This document shows positions 27,165 to 34,922 of a DNA stretch of 64,000 nucleotides, in pieces. Under the pieces are notes generated by a model, which was given only the letters and a program-made list of their open reading frames with translations, was not told the DNA's origin and made no database searches. A program made the position numbers and the translations under genes. Source of the stretch: Nibribacter ruber (GTDB taxonomy: Bacteria; Bacteroidota; Bacteroidia; Cytophagales; Hymenobacteraceae); assembly GCF_009913235.1 (NCBI RefSeq), contig NZ_CP047897.1, forward strand, positions 186,001-250,000, written 5' to 3'. Numbering within the stretch: the first letter of the stretch is position 1; each line of letters starts with the position of its first letter.

Positions 27165-27190
27165 CACTTTTATAAGCAAGTGCTTAGTAA

Positions 27191-28939
27191 TTACACTAGC
27201 ATTCTAACCGGGTCTTCAAGGAAGTCTTTCAAGGTCTGCAAGAAGGCAGAACCAACGGCGCCGTCTACTACGCGGTGGTCGCAAGACAAGGTCACTTTCA
27301 TGATGTTGCCAATCTGGATCTGACCGTTCTTCACTACGGGCGTCTGCTTGATACCACCAACGGCTAAGATACACGCATCTGGTGGGTTGATGATGGCGGT
27401 GAACTCGTCAATACCGAACATGCCCAAGTTAGAGATGGTGAAGGTATTGCCTTCCCAGTCTGATGGCTGAAGTTTTTTGCTCTTGGCTTTTCCGCCCAGG
27501 TCTTTCACTTCCGCTGAGATGGCAGACAGTGACTTCTGGTCAGCGTTGCGCACTACAGGTACCAGCAATCCGTCTTCTACCGCTACTGCCACACCAATGT
27601 TGATGACGTTGTTGTAACGGATTTTATCTCCTAACCAGGATGAGTTCACGGCAGGGTGCTTACGAAGGGCGGCAGCAGCGGCTTTAATGACCAGGTCATT
27701 GAACGACACTTTCACCGGAGACACTTCATTCATGCTCGCGCGGGCTTCCATGGCTTTGTCCATGTCAATCTCCATGGTCAGGTAGAAGTGCGGGGCAGAG
27801 AATTTGCTTTCGGCTAGACGTTTCGCAATGATTTTGCGCATCTGCGACACCGGTACCTCTGAGTAGGCTTCTCCAGGCGCAGCTACCGGAGCGGCAGATG
27901 GAGCAGGAGTAGAGGCCGCTGGGGCCTGTGCTTTTGGAGCGGCAGCTGATGGCGTGAAGTTCTCCACGTCACGCAGTACAATACGGCCGTTCTCGCCAGA
28001 GCCTTTCACGTCTGCCAAGCTGATGCCTTTCTCTTGGGCTACTTTCTTGGCCAATGGCGATGCCAATACACGTCCCTGGTTAGCAGCGGCAGGCGCTGGA
28101 GCAGAAGCGTTTGAAGCAGGAGCAGGAGTTGGCAAGCTTGGAGTTGGACCAACGCCGTCAGCAGACTGAGACTGGGCTTCGGTTTTATGTTCTTCTAAGC
28201 GAGTGGCTTGTTCCTGGGTTGGGGCAGTGGTTGGGTTGGCGTTTCCACCGCCTTGGCTACCTCCGTTCAATAAAGCCTTGTAGTCAGCGCCTTCTTCCCC
28301 GATGATGCAAAGAACACCGTCTACGGCTACAGAGGCACCGGCTTCTACACCAATGTATAATAAAGTACCGTCTTCATAAGACTCTAACTCCATGGTGGCT
28401 TTGTCGGTCTCTACTTCGGCTAGCAGGTCGCCAGATTTTACTTTGTCGCCTACTTTTTTGTGCCAAGCCACAATAGTACCATCCGTCATGGTGTCGCTCA
28501 TCTTAGGCATGGTCACCAAAGAGGCGTTCACATTTGCGGCTGGGGTAACTGGAGCAGCGGCGGAAGCTGGTTGGGCGGCAGGAGCGGCCTTTTCTTTCTT
28601 AGGCTCTTCTTTGGGAGCTTCGGTCTTGGGGGCTTCTTCTGCTTTAGGGGCAGGGGCAGCACTGCCGTTTACCTCGGCCATAAGGCCAGAAATATCTTCG
28701 CCTTCTTTTCCTATAATGGCCAGAACGCCGTCTACTGGGACAGACTCGCCATTTTTAGGTCCAATATATAATAAGGTTCCGTCTTCGTAAGACTCTAGTT
28801 CCATGGTCGCCTTGTCGGTTTCCACTTCGGCGAGAACGTCCCCAGATTTCACAGAATCACCAACTTTCTTTAACCAGCTGGCAATCACGCCATCGGTCAT
28901 AGTGTCGCTCATCTTGGGCATTCGGATGATTTCAGCCAT
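27191..28939 (-). CDS. pdhC: Pyruvate dehydrogenase complex E2, dihydrolipoamide acetyltransferase
   Basis: Core of the pyruvate dehydrogenase complex: accepts the acetyl group on lipoyl-lysine and passes it to CoA. The 582 residues contain two nearly identical lipoyl domains (about 3-75 and 140-215), each with the lipoylated Lys in ETDKATMELESYEDG. They are followed by Ala/Pro linkers, a subunit-binding domain (ASPLAKKVAQEKGISLADVKGSG) and the catalytic domain ending with SCDHRVVDGAVGSAFL, where His and Asp are catalytic. It has its own strong promoter. E1 and E3 genes are not in the window. Confidence 0.95.
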   Translation of the reverse strand: MAEIIRMPKMSDTMTDGVIASWLKKVGDSVKSGDVLAEVETDKATMELESYEDGTLLYIGPKNGESVPVDGVLAIIGKEGEDISGLMAEVNGSAAPAPKAEEAPKTEAPKEEPKKEKAAPAAQPASAAAPVTPAANVNASLVTMPKMSDTMTDGTIVAWHKKVGDKVKSGDLLAEVETDKATMELESYEDGTLLYIGVEAGASVAVDGVLCIIGEEGADYKALLNGGSQGGGNANPTTAPTQEQATRLEEHKTEAQSQSADGVGPTPSLPTPAPASNASAPAPAAANQGRVLASPLAKKVAQEKGISLADVKGSGENGRIVLRDVENFTPSAAAPKAQAPAASTPAPSAAPVAAPGEAYSEVPVSQMRKIIAKRLAESKFSAPHFYLTMEIDMDKAMEARASMNEVSPVKVSFNDLVIKAAAAALRKHPAVNSSWLGDKIRYNNVINIGVAVAVEDGLLVPVVRNADQKSLSAISAEVKDLGGKAKSKKLQPSDWEGNTFTISNLGMFGIDEFTAIINPPDACILAVGGIKQTPVVKNGQIQIGNIMKVTLSCDHRVVDGAVGSAFLQTLKDFLEDPVRMLV

Positions 28940-28963
28940 ATTCTTTGCTCGGTTTTAGAACCT

Positions 28964-28995
28964 CAAAAATAGAGGCAAAATTGGTGTAATACAAA
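28964..28995 (-). promoter_or_regulatory. Promoter of pdhC
   Basis: On the minus strand TTTG (28992-28995), a 20-bp spacer and TATTTTTG (28964-28971): an exact TTTG-N20-TAnnTTTG promoter about 25 bp before the ATG. Confidence 0.65.
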
Positions 28996-29019
28996 TACGA
29001 GGGAAATTGATTCTGCATC

Positions 29020-29057
29020 AGTTTTTGGGCTAGTTTCTTAAAAAGAGGCCAAAAACG
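29020..29057. repeat. Palindromic repeat copy 12
   Basis: In the 133-bp gap upstream of pdhC and downstream of the phosphatase gene. Left arm AGTTTTTGGGCT, right arm AGGCCAAAAACG. Confidence 0.8.
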
Positions 29058-29072
29058 AAATTAGGCATGGGG

Positions 29073-29687
29073 TTAAGACAGGTGTGACACGTCGGCGAAC
29101 TTCTCCACCCACAGCATACTGCCCGTAAAGTTAAGCTGGTACAAGCACAGATTGTAATGGATGAAACGGTCCATCTGGCTTAAGGGGTAATGCAATAACT
29201 GCGACAGAAAAACGCGCATGGCCCGGCCGTGCATGCAGATGAGGATTGTTTCTTCCTCAGGCCGGGACAAGATCAAATCAATGACCGGTTTCTGACGTTC
29301 TGCTACTTGCACGGGGCTTTCTCCGCCCTCAATGGGCAGGTCAATCTCGCCTTGTTGCCAGCGGCCCAACACCTCATAGTAATAAGCGTCCTCTTCGGGT
29401 GATATTTTGGTGCCCTCGCGCCAGCCCCAGCAAATCTCATTCAAGCCAGCGTGCGCCTCATGCGGCAAACCCAAGTCCAGAAATCCCTGCACGGATTGTT
29501 GCGCGCGCTGAAGAACAGAGGTATAGACTTTGTCAAATTTGATGTGCTGGTATGCCTGGAAGAATTTCTCTGCCTGCCACCGGCCAGTCTCATTCAACGG
29601 CGAGTCCACACCGCTTCCCTGAACAATGCCTTGCAGGTTCAGGTCAGTTTGGCCATGCCGGATAAGGTAGATTTTTTTGAGGCTCAA
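29073..29687 (-). CDS. Histidine phosphatase (phosphoglycerate mutase-like)
   Basis: A 204-residue member of the histidine phosphatase superfamily. The phosphoacceptor motif LIRHGQTDLN places His11 as the nucleophile; the second conserved His is in CMHGRAMR. No ATG fits, so the start is taken as the TTG at 29685-29687, which puts the RHG motif at the usual residues 10-12. The substrate is unknown: phosphoglycerate mutase, alpha-ribazole phosphatase and broad-specificity members share these motifs. Divergent from the thioesterase gene with a 53-bp gap. Confidence 0.87.
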   Translation of the reverse strand: MSLKKIYLIRHGQTDLNLQGIVQGSGVDSPLNETGRWQAEKFFQAYQHIKFDKVYTSVLQRAQQSVQGFLDLGLPHEAHAGLNEICWGWREGTKISPEEDAYYYEVLGRWQQGEIDLPIEGGESPVQVAERQKPVIDLILSRPEEETILICMHGRAMRVFLSQLLHYPLSQMDRFIHYNLCLYQLNFTGSMLWVEKFADVSHLS

Positions 29688-29740
29688 TTTTACGCTAATT
29701 TGCAGGCCCTAAAGGTAGGGGATAAATACGAAAAGTAGCC

Positions 29741-30163
29741 ATGAAAAGACGCGCTGACGTTTCTTTAGAGCAGTTAAACGCCTGGAACAAAAACACCATG
29801 GGCGAGCACATAGGCATTGAATACACTGAGATTGGCGACGATTACTTGATAGGCAAAATGCCAGTTGACCATCGCACCCACCAGCCCATGGGCCTCTTGC
29901 ACGGCGGTGCCTCTGTGGCCTTAGCTGAGACCTTGGGAAGCGTGGGCGCCACCATGTTTTTGGATTTAGAGAAGCAATATTGCGTGGGGCTGGAAATTAA
30001 CGCCAACCACATAAAGAGTGCGCGAAGCGGGTTTGTCTACGGCAAAGCCACAGCCATTCACGTGGGAAGAAAGACCCAAGTATGGGAAATTCGTATCACC
30101 ACAGAATCCGGCGATTTGGTGTGCATCAGTCGCATTACCATGGCAGTTTTGGATAGAGGCTAG
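29741..30163 (+). CDS. menI: Hotdog-fold acyl-CoA thioesterase, probable DHNA-CoA hydrolase
   Basis: A 140-residue PaaI-type hotdog thioesterase. The active-site pattern HGGASVALAETLGSVGA is present; the Glu is the expected catalytic acid. The position directly before menF-menD-menB-menE suggests that it hydrolyses 1,4-dihydroxy-2-naphthoyl-CoA, the step after MenB. That assignment rests on context; the fold assignment rests on sequence. The ATG at 29741 gives a full-length protein. Confidence 0.82.
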   Translation: MKRRADVSLEQLNAWNKNTMGEHIGIEYTEIGDDYLIGKMPVDHRTHQPMGLLHGGASVALAETLGSVGATMFLDLEKQYCVGLEINANHIKSARSGFVYGKATAIHVGRKTQVWEIRITTESGDLVCISRITMAVLDRG

Positions 30164-30224
30164 AACCTAATTCTAAGCCTTCTTTTTAGTAAGAACTAGC
30201 TGTAAAAGCTTAATTATATATTGA

Positions 30225-31448
30225 ATGCCAGACCCCAGTACTGCGGCTCATCTTATACAGAACGCCTTGCCTATAGAGAATGCCTATTCGCTTTTTTTGG
30301 CGGGTGTAGAGACGCAATTACCGTCTGTGCTATGGCGTCTGCCGAACCAAAAAGAAGTGCAGTTGCTGGTGGCCACCTCCGGAGCTCAAACCCAACTTCC
30401 TCCATTAGAGGGACCTATTGCGGGATTTGCCTTTTGTCCTTTTGAGGCTTCCGAAGACATACACAATCAGTTTTTGCCCGCAGACATCTATTATTGCGGC
30501 AAAGCCGATGCTCAAATACAAGTAAACTCCGCTTCTGTACCCGATCATTTTTGGCCTCTTTTCCAGGAAATAGCCCAAAAACGACAACCTCAACTTCCTG
30601 GCAATTGGCCAGTGCATCCGGAAGGATCAAATTCAGAAATAGAAAGGACTGTTTTTGAAGAAACCGTGGCTATAGCCGTGAGTGCCATGCAGGCGGGCTG
30701 TCTGGAGAAAGTAGTCTTGTCGCGGACTAAGACCTTGCCTCTGGCGAAGGAGGTAGATCTAATCCAACAGTTCACCCGACTTACCCAATTATATCCCACG
30801 GCCTTTGTGTCTTTGATCGCTATTCCAGGGGTAGGGACGTGGTTAGGCGCTACGCCAGAGTTGTTAGTACAAATAAACAAGCACAAGGTGTTCAGGACTG
30901 TGGCCTTGGCCGGGACGCAACCCTTGACTGATGGCCTCACCCCCGCAGATGCCATCTGGCGGCAGAAAGAGATTGAAGAACAAGCCTTGGTGCAACGCTA
31001 CATTGTCAGCTGTTTCCGGCATCTGCGCCTGCGCGAGTATGTAGAGATGGGACCGCGTACCATTCTGGCGGGTAACTTACTGCACCTGCGTACCGATTTC
31101 AGTGCGGCCATGGATGAAGTGGGCTTCCCGAAACTGGGCACCCAGATGCTGGAGCTGTTGCATCCCACTTCGGCGGTGGGCGGCATGCCTAGAGCCGCGG
31201 CCTTGAAAATGATTAGCCAACTGGAGCCCCACCAGAGACGTTATTACAGCGGTTATCTGGGGCCGGTACAGATAGAAGGGGAGACCAATCTATTTGTCAA
31301 CCTACGATGCGTGGAGCTGGGCAAAGACACCGTGACGGCCTACGCCGGCGCAGGCATGACACCCGACTCAGACCCGGCCAAAGAGTGGCTAGAAACCGAA
31401 ATGAAGATGCAGACAGTCCTGCGCCTTTTCCAAGATTCTCATTCATGA
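30225..31448 (+). CDS. menF: Isochorismate synthase
   Basis: Converts chorismate to isochorismate, entering menaquinone synthesis. The 407 residues have a variable N-terminal half and the chorismate-binding C-terminal domain with WLGATPELLVQ, AGTQPLTDG and LHPTSAVGGMPR. Residues 108-120 (HFWPLFQEIAQKR) are encoded by a near-perfect copy of the interspersed palindromic repeat, placed in the variable linker before the catalytic domain, apparently without harm to the frame. The last four bases overlap menD (ATGA, 31445-31448). Entry to siderophore synthesis (EntC) is less likely because menD and menB follow. Confidence 0.94.
   Translation: MPDPSTAAHLIQNALPIENAYSLFLAGVETQLPSVLWRLPNQKEVQLLVATSGAQTQLPPLEGPIAGFAFCPFEASEDIHNQFLPADIYYCGKADAQIQVNSASVPDHFWPLFQEIAQKRQPQLPGNWPVHPEGSNSEIERTVFEETVAIAVSAMQAGCLEKVVLSRTKTLPLAKEVDLIQQFTRLTQLYPTAFVSLIAIPGVGTWLGATPELLVQINKHKVFRTVALAGTQPLTDGLTPADAIWRQKEIEEQALVQRYIVSCFRHLRLREYVEMGPRTILAGNLLHLRTDFSAAMDEVGFPKLGTQMLELLHPTSAVGGMPRAAALKMISQLEPHQRRYYSGYLGPVQIEGETNLFVNLRCVELGKDTVTAYAGAGMTPDSDPAKEWLETEMKMQTVLRLFQDSHS
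30546..30583. repeat. Palindromic repeat copy 13, inside menF
   Basis: Matches the family consensus at all but one base while lying inside an open, conserved coding sequence. It is read in frame as HFWPLFQEIAQKR (residues 108-120). Confidence 0.85.
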
Positions 31449-33166
31449 TTTTACAATCTGTCATTGATATAGCTGAAATCTGTGCCCGTAAAGGCGTGCA
31501 GAACATTGTCTTGTCGCCGGGCTCACGGTGCGCCCCCTTGGTGCTGGCCTTTGCGCGTCATCCACAACTGCGTGTGCGCACGGTGTCAGATGAAAGAAGT
31601 GCCGCCTTCATTGGCTTGGGCATTGCCCAGCAGACCCAGAAGCCGGTGGTGTTGGTATGTACCTCAGGTACAGCAGCCTATAACTACGCGCCTGCCGTGG
31701 CCGAGGCGTTTTACCAGCACATTCCCTTGTTGGTGTTAACCGCAGACCGTCCGCCTGAATGGGTAGACCAACTGGACGGACAGACCATCAAACAATCGCA
31801 CATCTATGGAGGGCATGTGAAGCGAAGTCTGGATTTTCCGGTGGAGACGCATCACGCAGACTCCCAATGGCATGCCACCCGGCTCATCAATGAAGCGCTC
31901 AATGAAACAGTGGCTTTCCCCGAAGGCCCTGTGCACATCAACATCCCGTTGCGCGAGCCTTTTTACCCAGAGGAAGGGGAGAGCTTTACTTATAGTTCAG
32001 ATGTGAAAATCATTGAAGAATTGCCATCCTCGGCTCAAATGTCACAGGATACTCTTGCCGCATTACAAGCAGAGTTGAAGAACTTCAACCGTATTCTGGT
32101 GGTTGCGGGACAAGGAAGAAAAGACCAGGCTTTGCAAGAAACGGTGCAGAACTTTTGCCGGGCCACAGGCGCTATTTTTGTCACAGACACTATCAGCAAC
32201 CAGCAGGCAGAAGGCGCGACCATCAATTACCATGACGTGTTCTTGGCGGCCAAATCGGCCAAAACTGAACCTACCCTTCAACCCGACCTGCTCATCACCT
32301 TCCATAAATCGCTTATCTCCAAAAACCTGAAACTGTACCTGAGAGGCCAGCAGAGCATGCAGCATTGGCACGTGCAGCCGGCAGGTCAAGTGGCAGATAC
32401 ATTCCAAGCTTTGACGCGCATCATTAGGGCAGAGCCGAAGGCGTTCTTTCAGCAAATCAACTCGACTGAGTTGAATACGCAAGTTGCACCTGTCTTCGCC
32501 AATGCTTGGTTTGAATTGAATGCGCAGGGCAAGTCAGTTTTGGAGCGTTTTCAGGAAAATAGCCCATTTTCGGAGTTCAAAGCGTGTCATCAAGTACTTA
32601 GGAATCTACCGGCTAATAGTTTGCTGCACTTGGCCAACAGCATGAGCGTACGCTACGCCAACCTCATTGGCGTCTCTGAACTAGAGAATGTAGAGGTGAT
32701 GGCCAATCGCGGCACCAGCGGCATTGACGGAAGCACCAGCACGGCCGTGGGTGCGGCCCTCAGCACTGACAAACTCGTAATCCTGCTCACTGGTGACATG
32801 GCCTTCTTGTATGACCGCAATGCGCTGTGGCACAACTACCTTCCGAAGAACCTCAGGATAGTTGTCTTGAACAACCACGGCGGTGGCATCTTCAGGATGA
32901 TTGAAGGTCCGCGCAGCCAGCCAGAACTACGGCCTTTCTTTGAAACCGACCAACGCCAGACTGCTCAGAAAACCGCCGAAGACATGGGCTTAGCCTATCT
33001 GAAAGTAATAGATGCCAAAGCATTGGCAACGGCCTTGCCTGCATTCTTCGACCTAACCGCTGGACCACAGTTATTGGAGGTAGAAACCAGCAGTCCCGAA
33101 AATTATGAGGTGTTTGCCGCGTACCGGGCCGCCGTGCAGGACAAAATTGGTCTTTCATCCAGCTAA
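31445..33166 (+). CDS. menD: 2-succinyl-5-enolpyruvyl-6-hydroxy-3-cyclohexene-1-carboxylate synthase
   Basis: Thiamine-diphosphate enzyme that adds succinic semialdehyde (from 2-oxoglutarate) to isochorismate. The 573-residue frame starts at the ATG overlapping the menF stop. The N-terminal domain has NIVLSPGSRCAPL and VCTSGTAAYNYAPAVAEA; the C-terminal domain has the ThDP site LTGDMAFLYDRNAL and NNHGGGIFRMIEG. Length is normal. Bases 32535-32572 resemble a diverged copy of the interspersed palindrome (29 of 38 positions by eye), but this region is also normal MenD sequence. Confidence 0.96.
   Translation: MILQSVIDIAEICARKGVQNIVLSPGSRCAPLVLAFARHPQLRVRTVSDERSAAFIGLGIAQQTQKPVVLVCTSGTAAYNYAPAVAEAFYQHIPLLVLTADRPPEWVDQLDGQTIKQSHIYGGHVKRSLDFPVETHHADSQWHATRLINEALNETVAFPEGPVHINIPLREPFYPEEGESFTYSSDVKIIEELPSSAQMSQDTLAALQAELKNFNRILVVAGQGRKDQALQETVQNFCRATGAIFVTDTISNQQAEGATINYHDVFLAAKSAKTEPTLQPDLLITFHKSLISKNLKLYLRGQQSMQHWHVQPAGQVADTFQALTRIIRAEPKAFFQQINSTELNTQVAPVFANAWFELNAQGKSVLERFQENSPFSEFKACHQVLRNLPANSLLHLANSMSVRYANLIGVSELENVEVMANRGTSGIDGSTSTAVGAALSTDKLVILLTGDMAFLYDRNALWHNYLPKNLRIVVLNNHGGGIFRMIEGPRSQPELRPFFETDQRQTAQKTAEDMGLAYLKVIDAKALATALPAFFDLTAGPQLLEVETSSPENYEVFAAYRAAVQDKIGLSSS
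32535..32572. repeat. Possible degenerate palindromic repeat inside menD
   Basis: Shares TTTTCAGGAAAATAGCCCA with the family and is read in the same frame as the copy in menF, but the outer arms differ and the encoded residues fit ordinary MenD sequence. Confidence 0.3.
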
Positions 33167-33257
33167 ATTCGTGTAGCAATATTCTGTTTTCTGGTTTGCA
33201 TCTTTTTGAGTACCAACGTATAAGAAGGTAGGGCGCTACAGTAACGGCGTAAAGAAG

Positions 33258-33731
33258 ATGGCATGGACAAACAATGTAGATTCTTGGCAAACCAAACATC
33301 ATCCTATCATCTATGACATTGGCAGAGTGGCCCTGGGGCTGTTCCTGCTCTACAAAGGGTTGATGTTTATTGCAGATACCACGGCACTGTCTCAAATCAT
33401 GGAAAAGAGTCAGTTTGAGTTTGTGGCCCTGGGCCTGGCGCACTTGGTGGCCTTCGCGCACTTGGTGGGTGGTCCTTTCATTGCGTTGGGACTCAAAACC
33501 CGTTTTTCAGCGGCGGTACAAATTCCAATTCTGCTTGGCGCAGTTTTGTTTGTGAACCCTAATAGAGGTTTTTACTCAGAAAACACCGAACTCTGGATTT
33601 CCATCATAGTCCTGCTGCTGTTGGTGGTGTATTTGGTGGGAGGCTCCGGCTATTATTCCCTTGACCGCAAAATGGACGAACACGCCACCAGAACAGATCC
33701 TTTGTGGCACCATGACACGCACAGCTATTAA
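33258..33731 (+). CDS. DoxX family membrane protein
   Basis: A 157-residue protein with four hydrophobic segments: about 18-38 (PIIYDIGRVALGLFLLYKG), 60-80 (LGLAHLVAFAHLVGGPFIALG), 85-102 and 112-132. The pattern, with GRVALGLFLLYKG near the start, matches the DoxX/DUF417-like quinone-associated membrane proteins. It sits between menD and menB on the same strand. A link to quinone chemistry is suggested by location only. The ATG at 33258 is well placed. Confidence 0.83.
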   Translation: MAWTNNVDSWQTKHHPIIYDIGRVALGLFLLYKGLMFIADTTALSQIMEKSQFEFVALGLAHLVAFAHLVGGPFIALGLKTRFSAAVQIPILLGAVLFVNPNRGFYSENTELWISIIVLLLLVVYLVGGSGYYSLDRKMDEHATRTDPLWHHDTHSY

Positions 33732-33755
33732 CTAATGTAAAACTTTTAGAACTGC

Positions 33756-33793
33756 CGTTTTTGGCCTGTTTCCTGAGAAATAGTCCAAAAACG
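33756..33793. repeat. Palindromic repeat copy 14
   Basis: Follows the DoxX stop by about 24 bp inside the men cluster. The arms are CCGTTTTTGGCC and GTCCAAAAACG. Confidence 0.85.
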
Positions 33794-33860
33794 ATATGTC
33801 TCCGGCAGAGTGTGGCCTTCCTGATTTTCCATTCCCTGGTAGCCTTCCTGTTTCATATCC

Positions 33861-33898
33861 GTAGAAAGTCCTTGCATTCACGTGCCAGGACTTTCTAC
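33861..33898. repeat. 12-bp-stem hairpin upstream of menB
   Basis: GTAGAAAGTCCT and AGGACTTTCTAC are exact inverted arms around a 14-base loop, 36 bp before the menB ATG. It lacks a T-run, so it is not an obvious terminator; a leader structure or mRNA-end stabiliser is possible. Confidence 0.5.
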
Positions 33899-33933
33899 CT
33901 TTACGGCGCATTGTTTTACTAACGTAAGATTTC

Positions 33934-34758
33934 ATGAAGAGCAATTATAACTGGACTACCCTCAAAGAATACCAGGAAATCCTTTTTCAATTCCATAACG
34001 GCATCGCTAAAATCAGCATTAACCGCCCGCAGGTGCATAACGCGTTCACGCCCCGCACCGTGTCTGAAATGATTGATGCCATGAACATCTGCCGTGACAA
34101 CCCAGACATCGGGGTGATTGTCTTCACCGGCGAAGGCGGAAAAGCGTTCTGCTCGGGTGGCGACCAAAGCGTGCGCGGCCACGGCGGCTACATTGGCGAG
34201 GACACCGTTCCCCGCCTGAACGTGCTGGACCTGCAGATGCAAATCAGACGCATTCCTAAGCCCGTGATTGCCATGGTGGCTGGTTGGGCCATTGGCGGCG
34301 GCCACGTGCTGCACGTAGTCTGCGACCTGACTATTGCCGCTGAGAACGCCCGCTTCGGGCAGACGGGTCCTAAAGTAGGTTCTTTTGATGGTGGTTTCGG
34401 GGCCTCGTATCTGGCACGCATTGTAGGCCAGAAAAAAGCCCGCGAAATCTGGTACCTCTGCGACCAGTACAACGCCCAGGAAGCTCTGGACATGGGCTTG
34501 GTGAACAAAGTAGTGCCTTTGGAAAAACTGGAAGAAACCACCGTAGAGTGGTGCGAAAAAATTCTGGAGAAAAGCCCACTGGCGTTGCGCATGCTCAAAG
34601 CCTCTTTCAACGCCGAACTGGACGGACAGGCTGGCGTGCAACAACTAGCCGGAGACGCCACCTTGCTGTACTATCTCTCAGACGAGGCCAAAGAAGGCAA
34701 GAACGCCTTCCTTGAAAAACGCAAGCCAGATTTCTCTAAATATCCTAAATTTCCTTAA
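33934..34758 (+). CDS. menB: 1,4-dihydroxy-2-naphthoyl-CoA synthase
   Basis: Crotonase-fold enzyme that closes the naphthalene ring of o-succinylbenzoyl-CoA. The 274 residues match MenB and not generic enoyl-CoA hydratases: ITINRPQ-like [31 protein letters not shown] (oxyanion hole), [19 protein letters not shown] and [16 protein letters not shown]. It is followed by a terminator and then menE. The start ATG at 33934 gives the normal N-terminal length. Confidence 0.97.
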   Translation: MKSNYNWTTLKEYQEILFQFHNGIAKISINRPQVHNAFTPRTVSEMIDAMNICRDNPDIGVIVFTGEGGKAFCSGGDQSVRGHGGYIGEDTVPRLNVLDLQMQIRRIPKPVIAMVAGWAIGGGHVLHVVCDLTIAAENARFGQTGPKVGSFDGGFGASYLARIVGQKKAREIWYLCDQYNAQEALDMGLVNKVVPLEKLEETTVEWCEKILEKSPLALRMLKASFNAELDGQAGVQQLAGDATLLYYLSDEAKEGKNAFLEKRKPDFSKYPKFP

Positions 34759-34762
34759 AGGG

Positions 34763-34795
34763 GATGCTAGTATTTAGACGCTAGATGTTAGACAA
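34763..34795. repeat. TAGA-rich degenerate repeat after menB
   Basis: Variations of CTAGTATTTAGACGCTAGATGTTAGAC; the same vocabulary is seen at 1420-1566 and 57751-57786. Confidence 0.45.
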
Positions 34796-34832
34796 AAGCC
34801 CTGCTACATACTCTGTAGTAGGGCTTTTTTTT
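34794..34832 (+). terminator. Terminator after menB
   Basis: AAAAGCCCTGCTACA and TGTAGTAGGGCTTTT around a 5-base loop, followed by more T. It separates menB from menE. Confidence 0.85.
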
Positions 34833-34860
34833 GGTGTAAACTTTAATGGTGCCTAACCAG

Positions 34861-34868
34861 TAAGTTTG
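34861..34868 (+). promoter_or_regulatory. Candidate -7 box for menE
   Basis: TAAGTTTG matches TAnnTTTG, about 55 bp before the chosen ATG. A TTTG lies upstream at 34830-34833 but with a long 27-bp spacer. Confidence 0.35.
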
Positions 34869-34922
34869 CATACAAGTCTTCTGATTATTTATTGCCGACA
34901 TTTAACATTTAGCGTCCCCGCC

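Larger units (their letters stand above)
26319..27190. other. Gene-free stretch with two repeat copies and hairpins
   Basis: About 870 bp without a convincing gene. It contains palindromic repeat copies at 26448 and 27098, a 7-bp-stem hairpin GTTGGTG-TTAT-CACCAAC at 26622-26639, and a hairpin with arms GTCACTTTTCTC and GAGAAAAGTAAC near 26709-26737. Open frames exist on both strands at 26620-27130 but match no family I know, use rare-looking codons and lack conserved patterns. This type of sequence could be an interspersed multi-copy element. Confidence 0.5.

Noticed and set aside
32535-32572. Second in-gene repeat copy in menD
   Set aside because: Only the centre matches well, and the encoded residues fit ordinary MenD sequence, so an insertion is not supported; listed with low confidence only.
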